Source: UBA9630 sp043725085
Lineage (GTDB): Bacteria > Patescibacteriota > Minisyncoccia > Moranbacterales > UBA2206
Assembly (NCBI GenBank): GCA_043725085.1
Contig: JAYSLY010000003.1
Location: 1 to 59,699, forward strand
Direction of reading: 5' to 3'
DNA length: 59,699 nucleotides
Part shown: positions 50,174-58,791 of the stretch, in pieces
Layout: every line of letters starts with the position of its first letter
Numbering within the stretch: position 1 is the first letter of the stretch
The notes under the pieces: generated by a model
Told to the model about the DNA's origin: nothing
Database searches by the model: none
What the model saw: only the letters and a program-made list of their open reading frames with translations
Program-made: the position numbers and the translations under genes

Positions 50174-51067
50174 CTAAACTCCCACTATTCTCACTCGAAC
50201 TATTTGATACTTTCCATAATTCTTAACTTTCAACTTTCTGAAATATTCTTGCGGACTGCCAAAATTAGCCGTCTCATAGTTTTTTCGAACAACCTCTCGA
50301 AACCACGGCAATCCCAAATGTTTTCCCACAAACACAATCTGCACAATAGCCAGTGGCAAAACCATGAGCGCAAAAATCACTAACCAAAACATATTCCCCG
50401 CTCCATTTTGCAGCGACCAATTATTTTTTTGTCCCGTAATTTCCTCGCTAATCTTTTTCAAATTCTCATCAATCTTTTGGTCGCCGGTTGAAAGCACGGT
50501 CGGCACAAATTTAGTCGTATCCGGCAAAGCCTTGTCTTTGACTGGAGCAAAATTTTTCTTATCACTTCCCGCACCGGGATGCGCAAGCGATCCAAATTCT
50601 TGCACCGCGATAATTCCCATCGTGCCATTCACTTCTCCCGCTGCCACCGCGACACCAATTTCATTATAATTTGAATTCAAGATATTTTTTCTGTGCGTTG
50701 GACTGTTCATCCACGCCGTCTGCTCGGCTTCGGCGGTAGTAAAATTAATTGCCAAGTTTTCTCCGGCATATTTATAGTCATAACCCTTCAGTTCAAACCA
50801 ATGCCAAGGTGTAATGCCGGCTGGTGAGGTATGCGCGAAGTAATGTTGCGCCACCATATCATTCACTTTCGCCGTTGCCACTTCCGTTAATTTTTCACTC
50901 ACGGCCAATTCCGGCACACCTTCTTTTTGTCTCGCTTCATTCACATACCTAATCACATTGTCAGCATTAATCTCACTCGCCAGCACCGGCGAAACAAAAA
51001 CTAAAGCCAAAATCAGGCTGATCGTTGTTATGGCATATTTATTCAGTTTTTGTGTATTTTGTTTCAT
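50174..51067 (-). CDS. CAP-domain (SCP/PR-1, YkwD-like) exported protein
   Basis: The ATG at 51067 (MKQNTQKLNKYAITTISLI) gives 297 residues with a signal peptide ending at about 33 (SPVLA-SE). The CAP domain follows (about 36-160): YVNEARQKEGVPELAVSEKLTEVATAKVNDMVAQHYFAHTSPAG, WMNSPTHRKNILNSNYNEIGVAVA. A linker and a C-terminal membrane helix (about 240-262, FWLVIFALMVLPLAIVQIVF) make it membrane-anchored. The tail is basic. CAP proteins have varied extracellular roles. Upstream is a consensus promoter and a terminator-like hairpin. Confidence 0.93.
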   Translation of the reverse strand: MKQNTQKLNKYAITTISLILALVFVSPVLASEINADNVIRYVNEARQKEGVPELAVSEKLTEVATAKVNDMVAQHYFAHTSPAGITPWHWFELKGYDYKYAGENLAINFTTAEAEQTAWMNSPTHRKNILNSNYNEIGVAVAAGEVNGTMGIIAVQEFGSLAHPGAGSDKKNFAPVKDKALPDTTKFVPTVLSTGDQKIDENLKKISEEITGQKNNWSLQNGAGNMFWLVIFALMVLPLAIVQIVFVGKHLGLPWFREVVRKNYETANFGSPQEYFRKLKVKNYGKYQIVRVRIVGV

Positions 51068-51106
51068 CTTTGCATATTTGCCCCCACTGCTTAGAAAATC
51101 CGGGAA

Positions 51107-51132
51107 AAAGAAAAAACGGGCTTTCACCCGTT
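51107..51132 (-). terminator. Terminator-like hairpin in the CAP gene leader
   Basis: AACGGG-TGAAAG-CCCGTT followed by TTTTC on the minus strand, between the promoter (51167-51195) and the ATG (51067). It could attenuate transcription. Confidence 0.6.
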
Positions 51133-51166
51133 GTTTTTTCGCATTCCTCAATTCACTGTACTACCA

Positions 51167-51195
51167 TTATAGCAGGTTTTTAGCCCCTTGTCAAA
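51167..51195 (-). promoter_or_regulatory. Consensus promoter of the CAP gene
   Basis: TTGACA (51190-51195), 17 bases, TATAAT (51167-51172), with TGC before the -10. Perfect sigma-70 type match. Confidence 0.88.
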
Positions 51196-51228
51196 GAAAA
51201 CGAGAAAATCGGCACTGATACTTCGGCT

Positions 51229-51560
51229 TGACAAAATATTTTTCCGTGCTAAATTATAAGTAGCTCCTTTCTCCTGTTTACTGTTAGCGGAAGACTTTCC
51301 GCCCTGCCTATTCATTTAGGCAAACGAAAGATTTTTTTCTTTCGCTAACAGCAACAAACAAATTTCGATAGTTTCGGAAAAAAATAATGCATAGATCCTT
51401 ATGCAAAAAATTCCGACTTATCGTCAAAATATCTTACTGGCAAAAACCCTCGGTCTCCAATCAACCCCGTATTCACTTTTTATTTCATCCTCCTTTTTTG
51501 CCACCTTAACCCCGGTAGAGATCCACGAATCTTCGTGAATCTCTCCGGGACTCTTTTTTT
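51229..51560 (+). ncRNA. Candidate structured transcript with promoter and terminator
   Basis: TTGACA at 51229-51234 and an AT-rich -10 region (TAAATTATAA at 51250-51259, spacing uncertain) read rightward. Next comes a four-way junction (51281-51351): outer CTGTTAGC/GCTAACAG with three hairpins GCGGAA/TTCCGC, GCCTA/TAGGC and CGAAAGA/TCTTTCG. The transcript ends in a strong terminator (51511-51560, CCGG.AGAGAT.CACGA stem, seven T). A 45-codon ORF (51401-51538) overlaps the terminator, so the RNA itself is probably the product. No class is recognised. Confidence 0.6.
51511..51560 (+). terminator. Rho-independent terminator
   Basis: CCGG-T-AGAGAT-C-CACGA pairs with TCGTG-A-ATCTCT-CCGG, followed by ACTCTTTTTTT. 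It ends the 51229 transcript before the convergent rfbD. Confidence 0.88.
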
Positions 51561-51674
51561 ATTAGACAAAGATTACAAAAAAATCCAACTGCCCCTTTTC
51601 GTCATAATAAAAAACTCTCGCCTAAAGAGTTTTCAAAACTATACTTTTTCTATCTTAATTAGGATTCAAAAAAT

Positions 51675-52544
51675 TTACTTCTCCAACCACTCCTTCGCCG
51701 CATCCTGCCAGCTACGCAGATGTGGAAATTTTGTGTTTTTCAAAACCGAACGTGCCGGACGTCTGGCCGGACGCGTGAATGTTGCAGCGGAAACTGGCAA
51801 AACTCTCACGTCTTTCACACCGGCTAATTTGAGAAGTTTCGAAAGTGCCGAATACCACGTCTCCGCGCCTTCATTGACCAAGTGATATGTCCCAAATGGA
51901 AAACGCTTTTCCACAAGTTTTTTGGTTGCCCTGGCCAAGTCCGGCGCATAGGTGAAACAAGACACCTCTTCGTCCACGGCTTTAAGCGTAGCGTTTTTCT
52001 TGGCCAGCTCAAGCATTACCGCAAAAAAACTTTTTTTCGCTCCCTCCGATTTTGCCGGCGCACCGAATAATTTCGAGATACGGATCAGATAATGTTTGGG
52101 AAGATTTTCGCGCACATTTTTCTCACCCATTAGCTTCGTCTCGCCATAGCGCGAAATTGGCCCCGTTGCATCCAACTCGAGATACTCTTTTTTTGCTCCG
52201 TCAAAAACATAGTCCGAAACATAATGCACCAAAATCGCTCCAGATTTTTTTGCTGCCAGTGCTAGATATTTCGGCCCGTCGCCGTTGATTCTTTTGGCCT
52301 TTACATAAACTTCTGCGTCTTCTTCAATCTGATCCACCGCATTGTGCGCCGCCGCGTTGATAATCAGATAGGGATTTTCTGTGGTAATTTTTTTCTTCAC
52401 CACTTTTTCATCGGTGATGTCAATTTCATCTCTATCCCATGCCAAAACGGAATATTTCGCGCTTTTTTTGAAAGTTTCCACCAGCGCTTGCCCAAGCATC
52501 CCGCGCGCCCCGATGATAATGACTTTTGGTTTTTTATTTTCCAT
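51675..52544 (-). CDS. rfbD: dTDP-4-dehydrorhamnose reductase
   Basis: ATG at 52544 (MENKKPKVIIIGARGMLGQ) is preferred because it directly opens the Rossmann motif GARGMLGQ, giving 289 residues. The SDR catalytic YxxxK is YGETK, preceded by YVSDYVFDG. The enzyme makes dTDP-L-rhamnose using NADPH. It overlaps rfbB by 11 bases. The order rfbC-rfbB-rfbD on the minus strand lacks rfbA in this window. Confidence 0.93.
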   Translation of the reverse strand: MENKKPKVIIIGARGMLGQALVETFKKSAKYSVLAWDRDEIDITDEKVVKKKITTENPYLIINAAAHNAVDQIEEDAEVYVKAKRINGDGPKYLALAAKKSGAILVHYVSDYVFDGAKKEYLELDATGPISRYGETKLMGEKNVRENLPKHYLIRISKLFGAPAKSEGAKKSFFAVMLELAKKNATLKAVDEEVSCFTYAPDLARATKKLVEKRFPFGTYHLVNEGAETWYSALSKLLKLAGVKDVRVLPVSAATFTRPARRPARSVLKNTKFPHLRSWQDAAKEWLEK

Positions 52545-53541
52545 ATTGCTTTTTATAGTAATCCTGATACTCCCCGCTTTTAATTTTCTTCCACCAGCTT
52601 TCATTATTCCGAAACCATTCGATTGTTTCTTTCAAGCCTTCTTCGAAAGTTACGGCCGGCTCCCAGCCCAATTCGTTTTTGATTTTTGTCGCATCAATGG
52701 CATAGCGGTGATCATGCCCGGGGCGATCTTTGACATATTCAATCATTTCTTCGCCTTTGCCTAAAAATTCCAAAATTTTGTCTGTTGCTTCGCGATTGCT
52801 CTTTTCACTGTTTCCTCCCACGCAATATGTTTCGCCAATCTTTCCGTTTCTGATAATCGCGTCAATCGCACTGCAATGATCTTTGACATAGAGCCAATCG
52901 CGCACACTCAGGCCATCACCATAGAGCGGAATTTTTTTGCCCTCCAAAAGATTAGTGATGAACAGCGGAAACAATTTTTCCGGAAAATGAAACGGACCAT
53001 AGTTGTTGGAACAATTGGAAATTGTGATTGGCAATCCGTAGGTGTGAAAATAGGCGCGGACCATTTGATCCGCGGCTGCTTTTGAAGCGGAATAGGGACT
53101 GCGCGGGTCGTACGCAGTTTTTTCATTGAAAGCCGGATCGGTTTTTCCAAGCGACCCGAAAACTTCATCCGTCGAAACATGATGAAAACGCGTTTTGTTT
53201 TTGAGCGCTGCGCGCAAAAGATTGTGCGTGCCGATAATATTGGTCTTGAGAAATATATCCGGTTCCAAAATCGAACGGTCAACGTGACTTTCCGCCGCAA
53301 AATGCACAACCAAATCAAATTGTTCTTGGTCAAAAAGTTCCGCCACCAATTTTTCATCGGCAATGTCGCCTTTGACAAATTTATAGTTGGCTAAATTTTC
53401 CACCTCGCGCAAATTGTCCAAATTACCGGCATACGTCAGGGCGTCCAAATTGACGATGACATCAGTCGGATATTTCTTCGTCCAATAGTGAATAAAATTA
53501 GAGCCGATAAACCCCGCTCCGCCGGTGATGAGAAGTTTCAT
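52534..53541 (-). CDS. rfbB: dTDP-glucose 4,6-dehydratase
   Basis: The 335 residues carry GGAGFIGSNFIHYW (NAD binding), HFAAESHVDRSI, HVSTDEVFGSLG and YSASKAAADQMV (catalytic Tyr-Lys), followed by NYGPFHFPEKLFPLFI and PGHDHRYAID. These are diagnostic for RmlB. It converts dTDP-glucose to dTDP-4-keto-6-deoxyglucose for rhamnose synthesis. No SD. Confidence 0.98.
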   Translation of the reverse strand: MKLLITGGAGFIGSNFIHYWTKKYPTDVIVNLDALTYAGNLDNLREVENLANYKFVKGDIADEKLVAELFDQEQFDLVVHFAAESHVDRSILEPDIFLKTNIIGTHNLLRAALKNKTRFHHVSTDEVFGSLGKTDPAFNEKTAYDPRSPYSASKAAADQMVRAYFHTYGLPITISNCSNNYGPFHFPEKLFPLFITNLLEGKKIPLYGDGLSVRDWLYVKDHCSAIDAIIRNGKIGETYCVGGNSEKSNREATDKILEFLGKGEEMIEYVKDRPGHDHRYAIDATKIKNELGWEPAVTFEEGLKETIEWFRNNESWWKKIKSGEYQDYYKKQYGK

Positions 53542-53572
53542 ATTATTATTACTTTTAATCCTTTGTTGTTTT

Positions 53573-54127
53573 TCAAAACGGATTATCTGTCAAAAACTCT
53601 TTCCAAATTGGAAGCTTTTGGTCTTTTTCCGACAAGATTGGATTTTCAATCATCCACGCGATATTCAAAGCCGGATCGTTCCAGATGATTCCGCTTTCAT
53701 TTTCAGCGTTATAATAATCATCTACTTTATAGAGAAAATGCGTATCATCTTTCAAGACACAAAAGCCATGCGCTATACCACGCGGAACGAAAAGCATTTT
53801 GAAATTTTCTTCCGAAAGCTCAAAACTTTCCCATTGGCCAAAAGTCGGACTGTCTTTGCGCAAATCCACAACAACATCCAAAAGTTTCCCTTTGACGACA
53901 CGCACCAATTTCGCTTGGGAAAAAGGCGGACGCTGGAAATGCAGCCCGCGAAGCACGCCTTTTTGGGGGGAGAAAGAATGATTGTCTTGGACAAATTTCG
54001 CATCGATTCCCGCCGCCAAAAATTCTTCTTCGCGATAGGTTTCCAAAAAGAATCCGCGATGATCGCCAATCACTTTCGGCTCAATCAAAAACACTCCTTC
54101 AATTTTTGTTTTTTTGAATTTGAGCAT
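53573..54127 (-). CDS. rfbC: dTDP-4-dehydrorhamnose 3,5-epimerase
   Basis: ATG at 54127 (MLKFKKTKIEGVFLIEPKVIGDHRGFF) gives 184 residues; the ORF upstream runs into a MITE repeat. The cupin fold shows HRGFFLETYREEEF, QDNHSFSPQKGVLRGLHFQ (catalytic His) and FVPRGIAHGFCVL. RmlC epimerises the 4-keto-6-deoxyglucose intermediate. It is 31 bases before rfbB. Confidence 0.96.
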   Translation of the reverse strand: MLKFKKTKIEGVFLIEPKVIGDHRGFFLETYREEEFLAAGIDAKFVQDNHSFSPQKGVLRGLHFQRPPFSQAKLVRVVKGKLLDVVVDLRKDSPTFGQWESFELSEENFKMLFVPRGIAHGFCVLKDDTHFLYKVDDYYNAENESGIIWNDPALNIAWMIENPILSEKDQKLPIWKEFLTDNPF

Positions 54128-54137
54128 AAGCGTAAGT

Positions 54138-54285
54138 GTCATTCCCGCGGAGGCGGGAATCCAGGTTCCACTAGTTATAAATTACAAACAATCGGATTAT
54201 AAATCCCCTAACTTCTTATTAGCAACCAGTAAGTTTCGCTTTTCTTTTTCTTTGATGCCTGGATCCCCGACTACTCGGGGATGAC
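54138..54285. mobile_element. MITE-like repeat, copy 3
   Basis: GTGTCATTCCCGC and GGGGATGACAC are inverted termini (from 54136 to 54287). The inside is close to the copy at 25944: GGAATCCAGGTTCCACTAG, CCCTAACTTCTTATT, GATGCCTGGATCCCCGACTA. It is compact (about 150 bp) with no nested insert. Confidence 0.85.
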
Positions 54286-54305
54286 ACAGAATTTAGGTAA
54301 GCAAC

Positions 54306-57194
54306 TTACCGCTTAATAAAAATACCACACTTTTCTCCATCAATCAAAACTTCTTTTTGCAGATCTGCCTCGACTAACTCGCCGGCTGATATGTTATTCG
54401 CCAGCGTTTCTCTGGCAATCAAATCGCCAAACTTTGCAAAAACGTCCTGCACGCCGACATAGCCGATTTGAATCCGGTTATTCACTTCATAGCCCGCCTC
54501 TTTTCGCATCTCTTGAATCGCCCGCACCAACTCACGCGCCTGACCTTCAAGTTTGAGCTCTGGGGTGATATTTGTATCAAGCTTGATATTTTCTTCTTGC
54601 TTCTCATCAATAAGCAATTCTTTTATGTTTAGCTCTTCTTTGATTATCTCTTTGAGTTCCATACTATCTACCACATACTTAATACTAGCTACCGAGAGTG
54701 GTTGGCGAACTTTAATTTTGTTTAGTGCTCTTTGCTGCAAACCTTCACTAATCACATCGCGCACTTTTTTCATCTCCGTATTTAATTTCTCATCAATCAA
54801 TTTTTCGTTACTCATCGGAAAATCAACCAAATGCACCGACTCTTCGCCAGTTAGGTTTTTATAGATTTCTTCCGCGATAAACGGACAAAATGGCGCCATT
54901 GTTTTTGCCAGCTCTACCAAAACATAGTGCAAAGTTTCATAGGCACTGTTTTTGTCGCCGTCATTTTCACTTTTCCAAAACCGTTTGCGACTGCGGCGGA
55001 TGTACCAGTTGGAAAGATTGTCCACAAAAAGCTCAAACGGCCTTGTCGCTTTAACAAGATCATAGCCTTGCATATTCATATCAACTTCTCCAATCAACTT
55101 ATGCAATTCGGAAACAATCCAGCGGTCAAGTAGATTTTTTGGATCTGCCACCGCGCCCAGCTTATTTTTCGGACTCCACTGATCTACTCCGGCATAGAGC
55201 GTGAAAAATGAATAGCTGTTCCAAAGGGTTGCCAGGACTTTTCTTTGAATATCGCCAATGGCTTTTTCCGAAAAACTAATATTTTGCGCGTTGAGCAGCG
55301 GTGAGGACAGGAGATAAAATCTGAGCGCATCGGCGCTATATTTTTCTAAGATAATATTCGAATCAGGATAGTTTCCCAAAGATTTTGACATTTTCTTGCC
55401 ATCTGATCCGGCAATCGTTCCGGTCGTCACGACATTTTTGAAACTGATTTCTCCAAAAATTCCGACTGACATGACGTGAAGCACATAAAACCAGGCTCTT
55501 GTTTGAGCGATATATTCCGAAATAAAATCGGTTGGAAAACTTTTTTCAAATACCTCCTTGTTTTCAAATGGATAGTGAAATTGAGCAAATGGCATTGAAC
55601 CGGACTCGATCCAAGAATCAAACACTTGCGAAATCCTGCGCATCTCCCCGCCGCATTTCTCGCACTTGAAAGTAATCTCATCCACCCCTGGCCGATGGTA
55701 GTCAGACAGCTCCACGCCCGACAACTCTTTCAATTCCGCATATGATCCAACGACTTTAATTTCTCCGCAATCCCGTGATTCACATTTCCAAACCGGAATC
55801 GCTGTCCCAAAATAGCGATCACGCGAGATGTTCCAATCCGGCGCGCTTTCGATTCCATTTTGAAATCGGCCGTGTTTCAAAAATTCCGGATACCAATTTA
55901 TCTTTTCATTTTCGTCGAGTAATTTTTGACGAATTTTTTCCACATTCACATACCACGCTGGTTGAGCTTTATAGATCAACTTTGTGTGGCAACGATGACA
56001 ATGCGGATAGCTGTGGGTAATTTGTTCGCGTTTGAAAAGATAGCCCTTAACTTTTAGCCATTTCACAACTTCATTGTTCGCCTCCCAAACTTTTTGCCCC
56101 TGCCATTCACCTTCCGTGAATTGCCCCTCTTCATCCACATTCATAATAATCGGGAGACTATTGGTCTTTCTCACATTAAAGTCGTCTTCGCCAAAAGCCG
56201 GCGCAAGGTGAACTATCCCCGATCCATCTTCCGTCGTCACAAAATCTCCCGCGATTACTCTGTAACCGTTTTCGATATCATGCGGAAAAATTGGTTCGTA
56301 CTCTTTGCCAACTAATTCGCTTCCACTCAACTCTTTAATTACTTCATATTCTTTATCCTTGAATACAATTTCAACACGGCTCTCAGCAATAATATATTTA
56401 TCCTTTTCACCCTTAATACTAACTACTTGATACTTAATACTATTATTGACCGCCAAAGCCACATTTGCCAAAAGCGTCCACGGCGTAGTCGTCCAAACCA
56501 TGAAATACGCATCCCCCTCTCCTTGCCAAGGAGAGGACTGGGGTGAGGTTTTGACTTTCATCTTTACATATACCGAAGGATCACTATCCATTTCATAGGA
56601 ATTATCCATCGCAATCTCAAAGTTCGAAAGCGGTGTCGAACAGCGCGGACAATAGAGTGAAACACGCACATCTTCATAGATGAGACCCTTTTTGTGAAGC
56701 TCGGAAAACGCCCACCACACTGATTCCATATAGCCTTTGTCCATTGTCTTGTAGGCACCTTTAAATTCCACCCAGCGACCAACGCGATCAATCACGTCTT
56801 CCCACTCACTGGCGATTTGTGACGTTTCAAAAAGACAGGCTTCGTTGAATTTTGCTACACCAATTTTTTCAATATCTTTCTTACTCTTGAGTCCAAGTTT
56901 TTTCTCCACCATATTCTCCGCCGGAAGCCCATGGCAATCCCAACCCCATCTGCGCTCAACACGCTTGCCTTTCATTGTCCAATATCTCGGCACGGCGTCT
57001 TTCACAATCGAAGAAAGCAACGTGCCATAGTGCGGCACGCCGGTGATAAACGGCGGCCCGTCATAGAAACTGTAATAATTATCCTTACTTCTCATCTCGA
57101 CTGATTTTTGAAAAGTGCCATCCTCTTTCCAAAATTGGATGATTTCTTTTTCCATCTCGGAATACTTTTTTCTTGCGTCGACTTTTTTAAACAT
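54306..57194 (-). CDS. ileS: Isoleucyl-tRNA synthetase (IleS type 2-like) with repeat insert
   Basis: The 962 residues have a class I core with GVPHYGTLLSSIVKDAVPRYW as HIGH region (HYGT replaces HIGH/HYGH), the CP1 editing domain (MVWTTTPWTLLANVALAV) and KKMSKSLGNYPD. RRWGWDCHGLPAENMVEKKLG is conserved. A C-terminal anticodon-binding domain follows. The segment MKVKTSPQSSPWQGEGDAYFM contains a repeat-encoded insert (56513-56550). A T-box leader precedes the gene. HYGT looks lineage-typical for Patescibacteria rather than a defect. Confidence 0.97.
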   Translation of the reverse strand: MFKKVDARKKYSEMEKEIIQFWKEDGTFQKSVEMRSKDNYYSFYDGPPFITGVPHYGTLLSSIVKDAVPRYWTMKGKRVERRWGWDCHGLPAENMVEKKLGLKSKKDIEKIGVAKFNEACLFETSQIASEWEDVIDRVGRWVEFKGAYKTMDKGYMESVWWAFSELHKKGLIYEDVRVSLYCPRCSTPLSNFEIAMDNSYEMDSDPSVYVKMKVKTSPQSSPWQGEGDAYFMVWTTTPWTLLANVALAVNNSIKYQVVSIKGEKDKYIIAESRVEIVFKDKEYEVIKELSGSELVGKEYEPIFPHDIENGYRVIAGDFVTTEDGSGIVHLAPAFGEDDFNVRKTNSLPIIMNVDEEGQFTEGEWQGQKVWEANNEVVKWLKVKGYLFKREQITHSYPHCHRCHTKLIYKAQPAWYVNVEKIRQKLLDENEKINWYPEFLKHGRFQNGIESAPDWNISRDRYFGTAIPVWKCESRDCGEIKVVGSYAELKELSGVELSDYHRPGVDEITFKCEKCGGEMRRISQVFDSWIESGSMPFAQFHYPFENKEVFEKSFPTDFISEYIAQTRAWFYVLHVMSVGIFGEISFKNVVTTGTIAGSDGKKMSKSLGNYPDSNIILEKYSADALRFYLLSSPLLNAQNISFSEKAIGDIQRKVLATLWNSYSFFTLYAGVDQWSPKNKLGAVADPKNLLDRWIVSELHKLIGEVDMNMQGYDLVKATRPFELFVDNLSNWYIRRSRKRFWKSENDGDKNSAYETLHYVLVELAKTMAPFCPFIAEEIYKNLTGEESVHLVDFPMSNEKLIDEKLNTEMKKVRDVISEGLQQRALNKIKVRQPLSVASIKYVVDSMELKEIIKEELNIKELLIDEKQEENIKLDTNITPELKLEGQARELVRAIQEMRKEAGYEVNNRIQIGYVGVQDVFAKFGDLIARETLANNISAGELVEADLQKEVLIDGEKCGIFIKR
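56513..56550. repeat. Palindromic element inside ileS
   Basis: CCTCTCCTTGCCAAGGAGAGG with GGGGTGAGG nearby (palindrome of 8-9 bp arms). The same palindrome occurs at 45176-45195. Encodes TSPQSSPWQGEG in the editing domain N-edge. Confidence 0.8.
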
Positions 57195-57215
57195 AAACTT
57201 AAATATAAATTAAAA

Positions 57216-57405
57216 AATAAAAAAACGCCCCCTTGGACATAAGGACGCTTTAACACGTGGTACCACCTTAATTTTCCCGCCTTTCCTATTCGGCAGGACT
57301 TATTCACGGCTATAACGGGCCTGCCCGGAAGATTCTATTTTTCTCCCAATTACGGGGAATTTCTTTCTCCAGCTTGGAATTGATTGTTCCTTAAACGCCT
57401 TTCAA
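57216..57405 (-). promoter_or_regulatory. T-box leader of ileS
   Basis: The hallmark AAGGTGGTACCACG (57256-57269) lies upstream of ileS and is followed by a terminator, GCGTCC/GGGGGCGT then seven U. Upstream stems include GGGCAGGCCCG and CCTGCCG. Uncharged tRNA-Ile would favour antitermination. The specifier could not be assigned with certainty. A TACAAT lies at 57406-57411. Confidence 0.88.
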
Positions 57406-57540
57406 ATTGTAAACCAACTTTAACCTATTTTTAGCTTTTTAGCAATAGCTTATCAAAGACTAAAAATCCCCATCCTGGGATTTTTGCTTCAATAATCCTC
57501 TAGCTTCTATGGCTAAAATTGATTTCCAGAATTTTTCCAT

Positions 57541-58707
57541 TTACTTAAAAGATTTATACAACTCCAGAGTCTCTCTTGCTGTTTTTTCCCAATTGAATTT
57601 TGCCACTTGCACACGGCCTTTCTCGCGATAACTATTTTTTAATTCTTCATTCTCCGAAAACTCAAACATCGCGTCAGTAATTTCTTTTGTGTTTAGCGGG
57701 TTCACGAGCTTTGCCGCGTCTCCGGCAATTTCCGGAATTGAAGAAACATTGGAAAGAATAGCCGGCACGCCGGTCGCAAAAGCTTCGAGCACAGTCGTGC
57801 CAAATCCTTCATAGAGCGACGGCATCACGAAAAAGTCCGCTTGAGCAAAAAGAGGCGCCAAATCATCGCCGACAACATAGCCTGTGAAGATAACTTCTTT
57901 TTCAATTTCCAAATCTTTCGCCAAACGCTTATACTCCGCCGCCAGCCATCCGCGCTTGCCTGCCAAGACCAACTTATAGTTGAAATTTTTGCCATTCGTT
58001 GTGAAACGTTTTTTGAAATCTGCGAAAGCCTCCATAAGCCGCGTGATATTTTTCAAAGGCTCAATTGTTCCCAAGAAAAGCATATATTTATCCCCCGCTT
58101 CCATGTCATAGCGCTGCAAAACTTCCGCACGCGGCGTCACAGATTTTTCTGACAAACGCGCATCATATCCGCTATAGATCACTTGCACTTTTCCCTCAGG
58201 ACACTTGAAAATTTCGCAAAGATCTTTTTTGGTCGAATCTGAAACGGCGATCAACTTGTCCGCGCGATTAACCGCAAGGTTTAGCATTGTCTTGGTTTTT
58301 GCTCGCGTAAGTTGCGGAAAAACATCCGGCACTTTGGCCACAGCCAAGTCATAGATCGTCACCACGGTTTTCCCCCGATACGTCGTCGGGATTCTGCTCA
58401 TTGGTGAAGTTGTGTGCAGCAAATCCAATTTTTCTTTCGCAAGCGTCGCGGTGCCCAAAATTTCACTATACGCTCCCGGCAGATATTTTTTGTAATCGGA
58501 AAAAGGATAGAATTTTATCTTCACATTATCACGGGAAAATTTCGCAACGTCTTTTTCTCTCACGCGAAAATCGAAAAATAGAACATATTCATTTTCCTTG
58601 TCAATTTCCAATAGATGACGAATCAACTGGTAGGCATAGTGCCCGGCGCCAATCGCTTCGCCTCTTTCCGGATTCAAAATAGTCCTGGCATCAATTCCTA
58701 TACGCAT
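57541..58707 (-). CDS. GT4-family glycosyltransferase
   Basis: The 388 residues start MRIGIDARTILNPERGEAIGAGHYAYQLIRHL, typical of mannosyltransferase-like GT4 proteins. The donor domain shows LFLGTIEPLKNITRLMEAF and the E-x7-E motif MPSLYEGFGTTVLEAFATGVP. It follows rnhB on the same strand by 85 bases. Role in surface glycan synthesis is inferred, donor unknown. Confidence 0.92.
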   Translation of the reverse strand: MRIGIDARTILNPERGEAIGAGHYAYQLIRHLLEIDKENEYVLFFDFRVREKDVAKFSRDNVKIKFYPFSDYKKYLPGAYSEILGTATLAKEKLDLLHTTSPMSRIPTTYRGKTVVTIYDLAVAKVPDVFPQLTRAKTKTMLNLAVNRADKLIAVSDSTKKDLCEIFKCPEGKVQVIYSGYDARLSEKSVTPRAEVLQRYDMEAGDKYMLFLGTIEPLKNITRLMEAFADFKKRFTTNGKNFNYKLVLAGKRGWLAAEYKRLAKDLEIEKEVIFTGYVVGDDLAPLFAQADFFVMPSLYEGFGTTVLEAFATGVPAILSNVSSIPEIAGDAAKLVNPLNTKEITDAMFEFSENEELKNSYREKGRVQVAKFNWEKTARETLELYKSFK

Positions 58708-58791
58708 ATATTTTTGAGCTTGCTTGGAAAGTCTTTGGTTTGATCGAAATGAATTGCAGACTCTTCAAACAGAAACTATCATTAAGGCTTC

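Noticed and set aside
51401..51538. 45-codon + strand ORF MQKIPTYRQN...
   Set aside because: It reads into the terminator stem, lacks an SD and has no recognisable motif. The RNA itself seems the product.
53525..54202. 225-codon + strand ORF opposite rfbC
   Set aside because: Antisense to rfbC and running into the MITE; composition is not protein-like.
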